A stretch of DNA of 64,000 nt from Variovorax sp. PBL-E5 (GTDB lineage: Bacteria > Pseudomonadota > Gammaproteobacteria > Burkholderiales > Burkholderiaceae_C), in assembly GCF_901827185.1 (NCBI RefSeq), contig NZ_LR594671.1, positions 4,366,001 to 4,430,000 of the forward strand, given 5' to 3'. The number at the start of each line of letters is the position of its first letter. Positions within the stretch are counted from its first letter, which is position 1. The notes under the pieces were generated by a model. The model had not been told where the DNA came from. It saw only the letters and a program-made list of their open reading frames with translations, and did no database searches. Positions 31,919-42,109 of the stretch are shown here, piece after piece. Both the position numbers and the translations under genes were made by a program.

Positions 31919-32620
31919 TTAGTCGCTGCGCCGATCGCCCTCTCCGGAAGCACCTGCGGCTTGCGGCGCCCACCCGCGCATCACCAGATCGACGATCCCT
32001 TCGGCCCAGGCGCGCCGCTCCTCGCGCCCTGCCAGCGGCTTCGAAATGAAGAAGCGCACGCCGCCGAAGGCGAGCGTCGACAGCTGCACTGCCGCCAGCT
32101 CCGGCGAGGGCACATGCAGCTTGCCCGTCCGGTGCGCCTCGGCGAGGTAGTCGACCACAGGCGAGAGCACGTAGCTGTTCTCCGCGTAGAGCGACTTCGC
32201 GAGTTCAGGGAATCGCGTCGCCTCGGCGATCACGAGGCGCAGCAGGGCCAGCGTCTTGGGTTCGGTCGCGCCGAGGTACATGCGCTCGACGAGGTCGAGC
32301 AGGACCTGTCGTTCGTCCTCGGCACGCCGCACCAGGGTGGCCTGCATCGTCTCGCGGGCATGGCCGACCGCCCGGTGCACGACCTCGCGGAACAGCGCTT
32401 CCTTGTTGTCGAACTGGCGGTAGATGGTGATCTTGGCGACGCCGGCATCGCGGGCGATGGCCTCGATGCTGGTGGCCGCGTAGCCCTTGTCGAGGAAGGA
32501 CGTCAACGCAGCCGCCAGGAAGGACTCGCGCAGCGCCGCCGCCTGTTCCGGGCTGGGCCGACCGCGCGATCTGCGGGGGCTTTCTGGAACGGGGAGGTCC
32601 GCCACGGTGGTGCCGCTCAC
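31919..32620 (-). CDS. TetR/AcrR family transcriptional regulator
   Basis: The 233-residue protein starts at GTG 32620, overlapping the hemW stop as GTGA. The TetR helix-turn-helix is at about 25-70 (FLDKGYAATSIEAIARDAGV, AKITIYRQFDNKEALFREVV). A ligand domain with a TetR_C-like region ends in RDPFF-like hydrophobic helices. Translational coupling to hemW is unusual for a regulator and suggests read-through expression. Target unknown. Confidence 0.9.
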   Translation of the reverse strand: MSGTTVADLPVPESPRRSRGRPSPEQAAALRESFLAAALTSFLDKGYAATSIEAIARDAGVAKITIYRQFDNKEALFREVVHRAVGHARETMQATLVRRAEDERQVLLDLVERMYLGATEPKTLALLRLVIAEATRFPELAKSLYAENSYVLSPVVDYLAEAHRTGKLHVPSPELAAVQLSTLAFGGVRFFISKPLAGREERRAWAEGIVDLVMRGWAPQAAGASGEGDRRSD

Positions 32621-33873
32621 GCGTCGGGCAGGAAGATCGTCTGCAGGTCGCTCAGGAAATCGAGCCCGCGGGGCGTTGGCCACACGCGCTGAAGGTCGCG
32701 TTCGATCAGGCCCTTGCGCTCGGCCTCGTCCATCCCGCGCCGGATGGCGGTCACGGCCAGGCCTGTGCGCTCGCCGAATTGGGCCAGCGTGAAGCCATCC
32801 TTCAGTCGCAACGCATTGAGCATGAATTCGAAGGGCAGTTCGGAGATGGCGACCTCGTCGCTCTGTGCAACCGCACGGGCGGCGAGTGCATTGTCCATGT
32901 AGAGGCGGGGTTCGCGAAAGCGGATTTGCCGCACCACGCGGTGCGCGAAGCTCAACTTGCTGTGGGCGCCAGCGCCGATGCCCAGGTAGTCGCCGAACTG
33001 CCAGTAGTTGAGGTTGTGCGCGCAGCGATGGCCCGCACGCGCGTAGGCCGAGATTTCGTAGCGCTCGAAGCCGGCCTGCCCGGTGCGCTCGGTGATGCGG
33101 TCGAGCATCGCGTAGGCCGTGTCGTCCTCGGGCACGACGGGCGGAAACTTGGCGAAATAGGTGTTGGGCTCGATCGTGAGGTGATAGACCGACAGATGCG
33201 GCGGCCCCAGCGCCAGCGCCTGGTCGAGATCCGCGTCCAATCCCTCGAGCGTCTGGCCGGGCAGCGCATACATGAGGTCGAGGTTGAAGGTGTCGAAGGC
33301 GGCCGCGGCCTCCTCGACTGCGGCGATGGCCTGCGCGCGATCGTGCACGCGGCCGAGCGCCTTCAGGTGCGCGTCGTCGAAGCTCTGCACGCCGACCGAC
33401 AGCCGCGTGACGCCGGCCGCGCGGTAGGCGCGAAAGCGATCGCGCTCGAAAGTACCGGGGTTGGCCTCGAGCGTGATCTCGCAGTCGGGCGCCAGCTTGA
33501 GGCGCGCGCGCAGGTCGCCGAGCAGCCGGTCGATGGCGGCCGGCGAGAACAGGCTGGGCGTGCCGCCGCCGATGAAGATGGTGTGGACGCTGCGGCCCCA
33601 GATCAGCGGCAGCGCGGCGTCGAGGTCGGCGATCAGCGCATCGAGGTAGCGGGCTTCGGGCAGCGAGTCGCCGCCGGCGCGCCATTCGTGCGAGTTGAAA
33701 TCGCAGTAGGGGCATTTGCGCAGGCACCACGGCAGATGCACGTAGAGCGACAGCGGCGGCAGCGCCGCCAGCTGCAGCGGGCCTGGCCGCATCAGGTGCA
33801 TCACGTCGTTGGCGCTGGCCGCGGCCGCGGAAGTGTCTTCGGCGGTCGCCGAGATCGGGACGACGCGCTTCAC
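32617..33873 (-). CDS. hemW: Radical SAM haem chaperone HemW
   Basis: The GTG start at 33873 overlaps the rdgB stop (GTGA), giving 418 residues; an alternative ATG start is 33801 (MHLMRPGPLQL). The radical SAM cluster motif is C-x3-C-x2-C in CLRKCPYCDFNSH. It is followed by GGGTPSLF and the HemN_C winged domain. The CxxxCxxC without the extra N-terminal HemN segment and the LYVHLPWC opening mark HemW, a haem-binding chaperone, rather than coproporphyrinogen dehydrogenase. Confidence 0.93.
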   Translation of the reverse strand: MKRVVPISATAEDTSAAAASANDVMHLMRPGPLQLAALPPLSLYVHLPWCLRKCPYCDFNSHEWRAGGDSLPEARYLDALIADLDAALPLIWGRSVHTIFIGGGTPSLFSPAAIDRLLGDLRARLKLAPDCEITLEANPGTFERDRFRAYRAAGVTRLSVGVQSFDDAHLKALGRVHDRAQAIAAVEEAAAAFDTFNLDLMYALPGQTLEGLDADLDQALALGPPHLSVYHLTIEPNTYFAKFPPVVPEDDTAYAMLDRITERTGQAGFERYEISAYARAGHRCAHNLNYWQFGDYLGIGAGAHSKLSFAHRVVRQIRFREPRLYMDNALAARAVAQSDEVAISELPFEFMLNALRLKDGFTLAQFGERTGLAVTAIRRGMDEAERKGLIERDLQRVWPTPRGLDFLSDLQTIFLPDA

Positions 33874-34469
33874 GACCAGCGCTCGCGCATCAGGGCCAGC
33901 ATGGCGCGCGCTGCCTGGCCGCGATGGCTGTTGGCGTTCTTGACCTCGGTGGGCAACTGGGCGAAGGTCTTGCCGAACTGGGGCAGGAACATGACGGGGT
34001 CGAAGCCGAAACCGTTGTCGCCGACGGGCTCGCGCGCGATCTGGCCGGCCACCCGGCCGATGGCGATCAGCGGTTCGGGGTCGTCGGCGCGGCGCAGCGC
34101 CACCAGCGTGCTGACCAGCGCGGCGCGGCGGTCGTCCTGGCCGGCGAGCTGTTCGAGCAGCGCGCGCACGTTGTTCGCGTCGCCCTTCTCGTAGCCGAAT
34201 TGGGTGGCGTAGTAGGCGGTATCGACACCGGGCCCTCCGCCGAAGGCCTCGACGCAGAGGCCGGCATCGTCGGCGATGGCCGGCAGGCCCGTGGCCGCGG
34301 ACGCATGGCGCGCCTTGGCGAGCGCGTTCTCGACGAAGGTGCGGAACGGCTCCTCGGCCTCGCCGACGCCGAGCTCCGACTGCCGCACCAGCGTCATGCC
34401 GAGCGGTGCGAACAGCACTTGCAGCTCGGCGAGCTTGCCGGCGTTGTTGGAAGCCAGGACCAGTTTCAT
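33870..34469 (-). CDS. rdgB: Non-canonical purine NTP pyrophosphatase (RdgB/HAM1)
   Basis: The 199-residue protein starts MKLVLASNNAGKLAELQVLF, with the HAM1 SNNxGK motif, FVENALAKARHAS, DDAGLCVEAFGG and GFGFDPVMFLP. It hydrolyses dITP and XTP to monophosphates, keeping deaminated purines out of DNA. It is co-transcribed with rph upstream and hemW downstream. Confidence 0.97.
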   Translation of the reverse strand: MKLVLASNNAGKLAELQVLFAPLGMTLVRQSELGVGEAEEPFRTFVENALAKARHASAATGLPAIADDAGLCVEAFGGGPGVDTAYYATQFGYEKGDANNVRALLEQLAGQDDRRAALVSTLVALRRADDPEPLIAIGRVAGQIAREPVGDNGFGFDPVMFLPQFGKTFAQLPTEVKNANSHRGQAARAMLALMRERWS

Positions 34470-34502
34470 CTGCGTCGAATGCCGAGGCTCGAAGGGACTT
34501 TC

Positions 34503-35231
34503 TCAAGCCGCGAGGGCCTGGGTCTGCAGGGCAGTCAGCTCGGTGATGCCTTTTTCCGCCAGTGCCAGCAGCGCGTTCATTTCCGCGCGCGAGAAGGCCG
34601 CGCCCTCGGCCGTGCCCTGCACCTCGACGAAATGGCCGGCGCCGGTCATCACCACGTTCATGTCGGTGTCGCAGGCCGAGTCCTCGATGTATTCGAGGTC
34701 GAGCAGCGGCGTGCCCTGCACGATGCCGACCGAGATCGCGGCGACGTGGCTGCGGATCGGAGAGGCCGGGATCCTGCCTGCCGCCAGCAGCTTGGCGACC
34801 GCATCCTGCGCCGCGACGAAGGCGCCAGTGATGGCGGCCGTGCGCGTGCCGCCGTCGGCCTGCAGCACGTCGCAATCAAGGTGGATGGTGCGTTCGCCGA
34901 GCGCGGCCAGGTCGAACACGGCGCGCATCGAGCGGCCGATCAGGCGCTGGATTTCCTGCGTGCGGCCGCTTTGCTTGCCGCGCGCCGCTTCGCGGTCGCT
35001 GCGGGTGTGTGTGGCGCGCGGGAGCATGCCGTATTCAGCGGTGACCCAGCCTTCGCCGCTGCCGCGCTTGTGCGGCGGCACTTTCTCTTCAACCGAGGCC
35101 GTGCACAACACCCGGGTCTGGCCGAACTCGATCAGCACCGAGCCCTCGGCATGGATGGTGAAACCGCGGGTGATGCGAACGGGGCGCAGCTGATCGGCGG
35201 CACGGCCGCCGCTTCGGATGAAATCTGTCAT
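34503..35231 (-). CDS. rph: Ribonuclease PH
   Basis: The 242-residue protein has the PH-domain motifs: [40 protein letters not shown], the phosphate-binding [17 protein letters not shown] and [19 protein letters not shown]. It trims tRNA 3' ends phosphorolytically. It starts the rph-rdgB-hemW run and follows the PP2C gene by 26 bp. Confidence 0.97.
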   Translation of the reverse strand: MTDFIRSGGRAADQLRPVRITRGFTIHAEGSVLIEFGQTRVLCTASVEEKVPPHKRGSGEGWVTAEYGMLPRATHTRSDREAARGKQSGRTQEIQRLIGRSMRAVFDLAALGERTIHLDCDVLQADGGTRTAAITGAFVAAQDAVAKLLAAGRIPASPIRSHVAAISVGIVQGTPLLDLEYIEDSACDTDMNVVMTGAGHFVEVQGTAEGAAFSRAEMNALLALAEKGITELTALQTQALAA

Positions 35232-35257
35232 GAGGAAAGTGGAGAAGGTAAAGAGAC

Positions 35258-36163
35258 TCAGGCCTTGCGTGCGGCCGAGCGCCGTATCGCTTCGTTGATC
35301 TCGGCGATCGAACGCTCGATGGCGTCTTCATCGAGGTCGTCGAGTTCGCTGTCGGACGGCATGCCGGCCTGGATGGTGGAGGCGAACACGCCGTCGCTGA
35401 TGCTGTCGGTGGACACGCCGCGGCTCTGCCCCGGCGCATCGGGGGTTTCCCATTCGAGCGCGATCAGGGTCACGTTGTCGCTGTGGACGCCGCCATTGCG
35501 CAGCGCCATCTCGGCGAGGTCGGGCGCGGCGTCGGACACCGGCTTGCCGGATGAAAGGGTACGCACGATCAGTCGATCGTCGAGCACGCCCCAGAGGCCG
35601 TCCGAGCACAGCATGATGCGGTCGCCGCGCTGCAGCTGCAGCGGCTGCGAAACGTCGAACAGGGGCGCGGTCGGCGAGCCCAGGCAGGTCAGCAGCAGAT
35701 TCCGGTTGACGGCCTCGGGGCCGGCATTGGCGCGCGGGCGCTCGGCATGCGAGTGGTCGCGTGTGCGCATGAGCATCTCGCCATCGCGCACCACGTACAG
35801 GCGCGAGTCGCCGCAGTGGATCCAGGTCGCGGTGGTGCCTTGCAGCACGCAGGCGACCACCGTCGTGCGCGGCGTGTCGAGCATGGCCTTGTTGCCCGCG
35901 TAACGCATGATCTGCTGGTGCGCGGCCATCAGCGATGCGGTCAGGAAGGCCTTGACGTCCTTCACGATCGGGCGCGCTTCGCGCTGGTAGAGGGCCGCGA
36001 TGGTCTGCAACGCCAGCTGGGCCGCAACCTCGCCTTCCGGATGCCCACCCATGCCATCGGCCAGGACGAAAAGACCCGACTCCCGCGTGTAGCAATAGCC
36101 CATGCGGTCTTCGTTCTTGAGGCGGCCACCTTTGCGGCTGACTTGGAATACGGAAAACTTCAT
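35258..36163 (-). CDS. PP2C-type serine/threonine protein phosphatase
   Basis: The 301-residue protein starts [20 protein letters not shown]. It has the metal-binding PP2C motifs [50 protein letters not shown] and SDNVTLI. An acidic C-terminal tail ([17 protein letters not shown]) extends beyond the domain. The start overlaps the kinase stop (ATGA), so kinase and phosphatase are made together and likely act on the same substrates. Confidence 0.95.
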   Translation of the reverse strand: MKFSVFQVSRKGGRLKNEDRMGYCYTRESGLFVLADGMGGHPEGEVAAQLALQTIAALYQREARPIVKDVKAFLTASLMAAHQQIMRYAGNKAMLDTPRTTVVACVLQGTTATWIHCGDSRLYVVRDGEMLMRTRDHSHAERPRANAGPEAVNRNLLLTCLGSPTAPLFDVSQPLQLQRGDRIMLCSDGLWGVLDDRLIVRTLSSGKPVSDAAPDLAEMALRNGGVHSDNVTLIALEWETPDAPGQSRGVSTDSISDGVFASTIQAGMPSDSELDDLDEDAIERSIAEINEAIRRSAARKA

Positions 36164-37167
36164 GCCGGTCGCGTCGTCGGTGCGGCTGCTTTTGGCAGCC
36201 CTTTCTTCTCGAAGGAGCGCATGTTGTCGATCGACAGCCGGACCTTCTCGCCGACGGTGAGCTTGGTGTAGCGGCGTTCGCCTTCGCGGCTCAGTTCCTT
36301 TTGCAGTGCGAACACCGACTGCGGGCGCGACAGCGGATCGAGCGACATGCACCACTCGACCACCTCGATCAGGTTGTCGGAATAGATGCCGCGCAGGCGC
36401 GACAGCGACAGGCCGAGCCGGTCCTTCTCGATGCGTTGCGGCGCGTCGTTCGGCGGATAGCCCTGCATGCAGGCATAGATGCACGCGCCGATGGCGTAGA
36501 TGTCGGTCCAGGGGCCCATGGACGAATCGCGGCGGTACATCTCGGGCGCGGCGAAGCCGGGCGTGTACATCGGGCGAATGAAATTGCCCTCCTTGGAGAG
36601 CACCTCGCGCGCGGCGCCGAAGTCGATCATGACGGCGCGGTCGTCGTCGGTCACGAAGATGTTGGCGGGCTTGATGTCCAGGTGCAGCATCTTGTGCTGA
36701 TGCACGATGCGCAGGCCGCGCAGGATCTCGTCGAACAGCGAGCGGATGGTGGACTCGCGGAAGACCTTCTGTTTCTTCAGGTCTCTCGCGGTGACGATGA
36801 AGTCCTGCAGGGTCGCGCCCTCCAGGTAGTTCATGACCATGTAGACGGTTTCGTTCTCGCGGAAGAAGTTGAGCACGCTCACCACCGAGGCATGCGAGAT
36901 CTGCGCCAGCGAGCGCCCTTCCTCGAAAAAGCTCTTCAGCCCGAGCCGGTAGAGCGACAGCTTCTCGGGCGGCACCTGGGGCGCCAGCTCGCCGGTGCCG
37001 CGCGTGGCCAGCGACGAAGGAAGATATTCCTTGATGGCCACCTGCTGACCGCTGTGATCGACGGCAAGATAGACGACCCCGAAGCCGCCGGCGGAAAGCC
37101 GCCGAACGACGCGGTAACCGCCGATGACCGTCTCGGGCAACAGGGGCGAAGGTTTGACCTTTGACAT
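36160..37167 (-). CDS. Serine/threonine protein kinase (Hanks type)
   Basis: I start at ATG 37167 (MSKVKPSPLLPETVIGGYRV), giving 335 residues. Kinase motifs: glycine loop SAGGFGVVYLA, lysine in VAIKEYLP, catalytic loop LHLDIKPANIF, DFG as MIDFGAA, and APEMYRRD. The catalytic loop reads HLD instead of HRD. No TM or PASTA segment is present, so it is cytosolic. It is paired with PP2C and divergent from yicC across a 91-bp gap. Confidence 0.95.
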   Translation of the reverse strand: MSKVKPSPLLPETVIGGYRVVRRLSAGGFGVVYLAVDHSGQQVAIKEYLPSSLATRGTGELAPQVPPEKLSLYRLGLKSFFEEGRSLAQISHASVVSVLNFFRENETVYMVMNYLEGATLQDFIVTARDLKKQKVFRESTIRSLFDEILRGLRIVHQHKMLHLDIKPANIFVTDDDRAVMIDFGAAREVLSKEGNFIRPMYTPGFAAPEMYRRDSSMGPWTDIYAIGACIYACMQGYPPNDAPQRIEKDRLGLSLSRLRGIYSDNLIEVVEWCMSLDPLSRPQSVFALQKELSREGERRYTKLTVGEKVRLSIDNMRSFEKKGLPKAAAPTTRPA

Positions 37168-37258
37168 AATCCGGGAGTTTCGCCCCAAGGCGAGGGTGCG
37201 GCAAGCGAACGCCGTGCCGTCGTCTCGGTGCGTGCACACAAATTCACAGCGAGGCGCG

Positions 37259-38173
37259 ATGCCAGTTTACAGCATGACCGGCTATGCCAGCGGCCAGAAC
37301 GGCCCCACAGGCAGTCACTCCGAAGCCGAAACGCGGCACGCCGCCACGGGTCGGCTCGGGGTCGAGATCCGCTCGGTCAACAGCCGATTTCTCGATCTCA
37401 CGTTCAAGCTGCCGGAGGAACTGCGCCAGCACGAGCCCGGCTTGCGCGAATTGCTCGTCGGCAAGCTCAAGCGCGGCAAGGTCGAGCTGCGCGCCTCGAT
37501 CGAGAGCGCCGCGGGTGCCGGCATCGGCGAGCCGTCGACCAGGCTTCTGCAGCGGCTCAACGGCTTGCAGGACAGCATCAAGTCCTGGCTGCCCGAGGCG
37601 CGCGCGCTCAGCGTGGCCGACGTGCTGCGCCTGGCGGCCGGCGACAACGGCGCGCGGGGCGACTGGGGGCCCGGGCTCACGGAGGTGACGGAAAAGGCGC
37701 TGAAAGCCCTGCTGTCCGCGCGTGAGCGCGAGGGCGCCCGCCTTGCCAAGATGCTGCAGGACCATCTCGCGCAGCTGCGCAAGCTGACCGCGCAGGCGCT
37801 TCCGCTCGTGCCGGTGCTGGTCGAGCAGCAGCGCACGCGCTTTCTCGAGCGCTGGCAGGAAGCGATGGGCCTGAGCGGCGGCACGCCGCCCGAAGCAGCC
37901 CAGGACCGCGCGCTCACCGAAGCGACCGCATTCGCCATCCGCATCGACGTCGCCGAAGAGCTGACGCGCCTCGATTCGCACCTCGACGAGATCGAGCGCC
38001 TGGTCAAGAAGGGCGGCGAGATCGGCAAGCGCCTCGATTTCCTGATCCAGGAGCTGCACCGCGAGGCCAATACGCTGGGTTCGAAGTCCGCGACGCTCGA
38101 ACTCACGCGCATCGGCGTCGACATGAAGGTGCTGATCGAGCAGATGCGCGAGCAAGTCCAGAACATCGAATAG
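37259..38173 (+). CDS. YicC/YloC family endoribonuclease
   Basis: The 304-residue protein starts [16 protein letters not shown] with GAGG upstream. It has the family signature [28 protein letters not shown], and a C-terminal DUF1732 part ([20 protein letters not shown]). YicC proteins are endoribonucleases that act on small RNA targets. It is followed after 11 bp by gmk, the usual order. Confidence 0.95.
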   Translation: MPVYSMTGYASGQNGPTGSHSEAETRHAATGRLGVEIRSVNSRFLDLTFKLPEELRQHEPGLRELLVGKLKRGKVELRASIESAAGAGIGEPSTRLLQRLNGLQDSIKSWLPEARALSVADVLRLAAGDNGARGDWGPGLTEVTEKALKALLSAREREGARLAKMLQDHLAQLRKLTAQALPLVPVLVEQQRTRFLERWQEAMGLSGGTPPEAAQDRALTEATAFAIRIDVAEELTRLDSHLDEIERLVKKGGEIGKRLDFLIQELHREANTLGSKSATLELTRIGVDMKVLIEQMREQVQNIE

Positions 38174-38184
38174 AGAACGGTTGC

Positions 38185-38805
38185 ATGGACTATCCCGGAA
38201 ACATCTTCGTGGTCGCGGCACCGAGCGGCGCCGGCAAATCGAGCCTCGTGAAGGCGCTGATGGAGCTCGATTCGGCCGTTCAGCCCTCGGTCTCGCACAC
38301 GACCCGGCCGCCGCGCGGGCAGGAGAAGCACGGTCGCGAATACTTCTTCGCGTCGCATTCGGAGTTCGACGCAATGGTCGCGTCGGATGCCTTCATCGAA
38401 TGGGCGCATGTGCACGGCGAGCGCTATGGCACGTCCAAAAAGGCCATCGAGGAGCGGATCGCCCAGGGGGCGGATGTCATCCTCGAAATCGACTTCCAGG
38501 GCGCCATCCAGATCCGCAAGACCTTTGCCAACGCGGTGATGATCTTCATCCTGCCACCGAGTTGGGAAGAACTGCGCTCCCGCCTCGAGCGGCGCGGCGA
38601 GGACAGCGCCGCGGTCATCGAACTGAGGCTGCAGAACGCCGCCCAGGAAATGGGGCGCGCCAGTGAATTCGATTTCGTTATAATCAATGAGTTATTTGAG
38701 CGCGCGCTTTTCGACCTGAAGGCCATCGTCCACGCTCAGCGGCTCCGGTATTCCGCGCAACGCCGCGCACGTGCGGACACTTTCGCCGCCCTGAACATTC
38801 GCTGA
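38185..38805 (+). CDS. gmk: Guanylate kinase
   Basis: The 206-residue protein has Walker [15 protein letters not shown] at about 12-25. It also has the GMP-binding [19 protein letters not shown] and the lid region ([17 protein letters not shown]). It converts GMP to GDP and lies upstream of rpoZ and spoT, linking GTP supply and ppGpp metabolism. Confidence 0.97.
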   Translation: MDYPGNIFVVAAPSGAGKSSLVKALMELDSAVQPSVSHTTRPPRGQEKHGREYFFASHSEFDAMVASDAFIEWAHVHGERYGTSKKAIEERIAQGADVILEIDFQGAIQIRKTFANAVMIFILPPSWEELRSRLERRGEDSAAVIELRLQNAAQEMGRASEFDFVIINELFERALFDLKAIVHAQRLRYSAQRRARADTFAALNIR

Positions 38806-38844
38806 TTCCACCCAAACCTTACGCCCCAAAGCCGAAAGATCCTC

Positions 38845-39048
38845 ATGGCCCGCATCACCGTCGAAGATTGCCTGGTACACATTCCGAACCGCTTCCAGCT
38901 CGTGCTGGCCGCCACCTACCGTGCGCGCATGCTGAGCCAAGGCCATGCGCCGAAGATCGAAAGCAAGAACAAGCCGGGCGTCACCGCCCTGCGCGAGATC
39001 GCCGAGGGCAAGATCGGCATCGAGATGCTCAAGAAGGTACCCGGCTGA
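38845..39048 (+). CDS. rpoZ: RNA polymerase omega subunit
   Basis: The 67-residue protein reads [20 protein letters not shown] and continues [16 protein letters not shown], the omega signature. It helps assemble the beta-prime subunit and forms part of the ppGpp binding site. A strong terminator follows at 39073-39097. Confidence 0.97.
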   Translation: MARITVEDCLVHIPNRFQLVLAATYRARMLSQGHAPKIESKNKPGVTALREIAEGKIGIEMLKKVPG

Positions 39049-39072
39049 GTTGATGCAGCCGTACAACAAGGA

Positions 39073-39097
39073 AGCACCGCACGCGGTGCTTTTTTTG
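39073..39097 (+). terminator. Rho-independent terminator after rpoZ
   Basis: AGCACCGC (39073-39080) and GCGGTGCT (39083-39090) form the stem, followed by seven T residues. It separates yicC-gmk-rpoZ from spoT. Confidence 0.88.
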
Positions 39098-39140
39098 TGC
39101 CTGAAAGCGTCGATCCGCCTGCCACGCTAAAGTGGCAGGC

Positions 39141-41396
39141 ATGAGTGCGGTTGTCAAGTCCCAGTCAGAAGCTCCGCGGAGCACGCCCCGGCCGAGTCCG
39201 GCGGCGTTGAATGCGGCTGCCGCCAGTTTTGCCGCGTTGACGGCCCGGCTCGATTATCTGAGCGCGGAGGACATTGAACAGGTTCGTCGCGCCTACCGCT
39301 TCGCCGACGAGGCGCACCTGGGCCAGTTGCGCAACAGCGGCGAGCCGTACATCACCCATCCGATCGCGGTGGCGGCGCAATGCGCGGAATGGAAGCTCGA
39401 TGCACAGGCGCTGATGGCGGCCCTGCTGCACGACGCGATCGAGGATTGCGGCGTCACCAAATCAGAGCTCATCGAGCGCTTCGGTGCGCCGGTGGCGGAA
39501 CTGGTCGACGGCCTCACGAAGCTGGACAAGCTGCGCTTCAACACGCGCGAGGAAAACCAGGCGGAGTCGTTCCGCAAGATGCTGCTCGCGATGGCGCGCG
39601 ATGTCAGGGTCATCCTCGTCAAGCTGGCCGACCGCACGCACAACATGCGCACGCTCGACGACGCGCCGCGCGAGAAATGGTCGCGCATCTCGCGCGAGAC
39701 GCTCGACATCTATGCGCCGATCGCCCACCGGCTGGGCCTCAATCAGACCTATCGGGAGTTGCAGGATCTTTCGTTCCGCCACCTGAGGCCGTGGCGCTAT
39801 GCGATCCTGGCGAAAGCCGTGGCCAAGGCACGCGGGCGGCGGCGCGACCTGATCCAGAAAGTCCAGCAGGAGCTCGAAGGCGCCTTTGCGGCAGCCGGCA
39901 TGAGCGTGCGGATCGCGGGGCGCGAGAAAACGCTCTATTCCATCTATCGCAAGATGGACGAAAAGCACCTGAGCTTCGCCCAGGTCACCGACATCTACGG
40001 CTTCCGCCTCATCGTCCCGACGGTGATCGCCTGCTACACCGGCCTCGGCATCCTGCACCAGATGTACAAGCCGCTGCCGGGCAAGTTCAAGGACCACATC
40101 GCGATCGCCAAGCTCAACGGCTACCAATCGCTGCACACCACGCTGGTCGGGCCTGCTGGCGTCAACGTCGAGTTCCAGCTGCGGACCGAAGCGATGCACG
40201 TGGTGGCCGAGTCCGGCGTGGCGGCCCATTGGCTCTACAAGGCGGCCGAGCCCAGTGCGGCGACCAGCGAACGGCTGGGCACCAAGTGGCTTCAGTCGCT
40301 GCTCGACATCCAGGACGAGACGCGCGACGCCGCGGAATTCTGGGACCACGTCAAGGTCGACCTTTTTCCCGATGCGGTCTACGTGTTTACGCCCAAGAGC
40401 CAGATCCTGGCGCTGCCGCGCGGCGCGACAGTGGTCGACTTCGCCTATGCGATCCACAGCAACATCGGCGATCACACCTCGGCGGCGCGCATCAATGGCG
40501 ACCAGGTTCCGCTGCGCACCGAGCTCAAGAACGGCGACGTGGTCGAGGTGATCACGGCACCGGTGTCGACACCGAACCCGGCCTGGCTCGGCTTCGTGCG
40601 CACCGGCCGGGCGCGCTCCAAGATCCGTCACTATCTCAAGACGCTGGCGCATGCCGAGTCCGAAGGCCTGGGCGAAAAGCTGCTTGCGCAGGCGCTGCGC
40701 GCCGAGGGCCTCGGCAATCTGCCGGACGACGATCCGGAGCATCAGCCGCTCTGGGAAAAGCTGCTGCGCTTCACGGGCAACCGCACGCGTTCCGAACTTC
40801 TGACCGACATCGGCCTGGGCAAGCGCATTGCCACCATCGTCGCCAAGCGGCTCATGGCGCTGCTGGCCGAGCGTGGAGAAAAGCCGGACGCCCTGATGCT
40901 GAGCCGCGAGCGTTTCACCGCGCACGAAGCCGTCTCGCAAGGCGCCGTCTCGCTGGACGGCAGCGAAAACTCCTCGGTGCGTTTTGCGCTCTGCTGCCGT
41001 CCCATTCCGGACGATCCCATCGTCGGCTACCTGGGTCACGGCGAAGGGCTGGTGGTACATACCGAGGCATGCGGTGTGGGCCAGCGCCTGCGCCACAAGG
41101 ACAGCGAACGCTTCTTCGCGGTCGAATGGGCCGATGACCCGGTTCGCACCTTCGAGACCGGGGTGGTCGTCACCGTGCGAAACGACAAGGGGGTGCTGGC
41201 CCGCGTCGCGGCCACGCTCGCAGAGGAGGAAGCGGACATCACGCACGTGGAGATGGCCGACGAAACGCCGCAAGACTCGACCGATCTGCGTTTCGTGATC
41301 GCGGTGCGCGACCACACGCATCTCGAAGCAGTGCTCCGGGCCGCGCGGCGAACGCCTTCGGTGCTCGCGGCCTCGCGCACCGTGCCTGCACCCTGA
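39141..41396 (+). CDS. spoT: Bifunctional (p)ppGpp synthetase/hydrolase SpoT
   Basis: About 751 residues from ATG 39141 (MSAVVKSQSEAP); a GTG three codons earlier is possible. The HD hydrolase domain is intact (THPIAVAAQCAEW, LLHDAIEDCG, VKLADRTHNMRTL). The synthetase domain (GREKTLYSIYRKM, DIYGFRLI, GYQSLHTTLVGP), TGS domain (VYVFTPKSQILALPRGATVV) and a C-terminal ACT domain (GVVVTVRNDKGVLARVAATL) follow. It makes and degrades the stringent-response alarmone. Confidence 0.96.
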   Translation: MSAVVKSQSEAPRSTPRPSPAALNAAAASFAALTARLDYLSAEDIEQVRRAYRFADEAHLGQLRNSGEPYITHPIAVAAQCAEWKLDAQALMAALLHDAIEDCGVTKSELIERFGAPVAELVDGLTKLDKLRFNTREENQAESFRKMLLAMARDVRVILVKLADRTHNMRTLDDAPREKWSRISRETLDIYAPIAHRLGLNQTYRELQDLSFRHLRPWRYAILAKAVAKARGRRRDLIQKVQQELEGAFAAAGMSVRIAGREKTLYSIYRKMDEKHLSFAQVTDIYGFRLIVPTVIACYTGLGILHQMYKPLPGKFKDHIAIAKLNGYQSLHTTLVGPAGVNVEFQLRTEAMHVVAESGVAAHWLYKAAEPSAATSERLGTKWLQSLLDIQDETRDAAEFWDHVKVDLFPDAVYVFTPKSQILALPRGATVVDFAYAIHSNIGDHTSAARINGDQVPLRTELKNGDVVEVITAPVSTPNPAWLGFVRTGRARSKIRHYLKTLAHAESEGLGEKLLAQALRAEGLGNLPDDDPEHQPLWEKLLRFTGNRTRSELLTDIGLGKRIATIVAKRLMALLAERGEKPDALMLSRERFTAHEAVSQGAVSLDGSENSSVRFALCCRPIPDDPIVGYLGHGEGLVVHTEACGVGQRLRHKDSERFFAVEWADDPVRTFETGVVVTVRNDKGVLARVAATLAEEEADITHVEMADETPQDSTDLRFVIAVRDHTHLEAVLRAARRTPSVLAASRTVPAP

Positions 41397-41405
41397 AGGG
41401 CCGGC

Positions 41406-41981
41406 TCAGGCGAGATCGGTCGGCGGCGGGTAGCTGACTGCCAGCACCTCGATGTCGTGCACGCCGCCCGGCGTGGCGAGCTTGACCACATCGCCTTCCC
41501 GCGATTTGAGCAAGGCCCTCGCGATGGGCGAGATCCAGCTGACCTGGGCTTGTGCGCTGTCGGCCTCGTCGATGCCCATGATGGTCACTGCGTGCTCGTC
41601 GCCGGTCTCGTCCGCATAACGCACGGTGGCGCCAAAGAAAACCTGGTCGCCGCCGTGGTGCACCGACGGATCGGTGACTTCCGCCACCTCGAGGCGCTTG
41701 GTGAGAAAGCGGATCCGCCGATCGATCTCGCGCAAGCGCTTCTTGCCGTAGATGTAGTCGCCGTTCTCGGACCGGTCCCCATTTTTGGCCGCCCAGTGGA
41801 CCGCCTCCACCACCTTCGGCCGTTCCTCGTCCATCAATGCCAGAAGTTCGGCGCGCAGCCGCGCGTAACCCTGGGGCGTGATGTAGTTCTTGCCGCCGGC
41901 CGGAAGCGGCGGCGCGGCGCCGACGCCGCCGTCGCTGTCGTCGTCATCCGCGTCGGACTCCTTCGTGAATGCCTTGTTCAT
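41406..41981 (-). CDS. greB: Transcription elongation factor GreB
   Basis: The 191-residue protein has an acidic N-terminal tail (ESDADDDDSDGGVG), then the Gre coiled coil (GYARLRAELLALMDEERPKV, KNGDRSENGDYIYGKKRLRE) and the FKBP-like C-domain (SPIARALLKSREGDVVKL). The tip residues D and E in GDRSENGDY support transcript cleavage. It is convergent with spoT at a 9-bp gap. Confidence 0.94.
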   Translation of the reverse strand: MNKAFTKESDADDDDSDGGVGAAPPLPAGGKNYITPQGYARLRAELLALMDEERPKVVEAVHWAAKNGDRSENGDYIYGKKRLREIDRRIRFLTKRLEVAEVTDPSVHHGGDQVFFGATVRYADETGDEHAVTIMGIDEADSAQAQVSWISPIARALLKSREGDVVKLATPGGVHDIEVLAVSYPPPTDLA

Positions 41982-42109
41982 CGACCAAAGCTTAAATCAA
42001 CGGCCTAGCACTCTCGGCAGATAGACGACGAACAGGTCGCGCAACACAATGGCCACGCTTTTGCGGTCCATGCACAGGGAGTTGGCCCGATCTGCTTGGG
42101 GGAACCACC

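Noticed and set aside
32617..34875. A fused rdgB-hemW-like frame running through rdgB
   Set aside because: The upstream part is an antisense-like reading of rdgB in another frame. The hemW start is at the GTGA overlap (33873) or at 33801.
39119..39138. Hairpin CTGCCAC-N6-GTGGCAG just before spoT
   Set aside because: It has no T-run, and the true terminator lies at 39073-39097. It may affect spoT translation, but nothing shows this.
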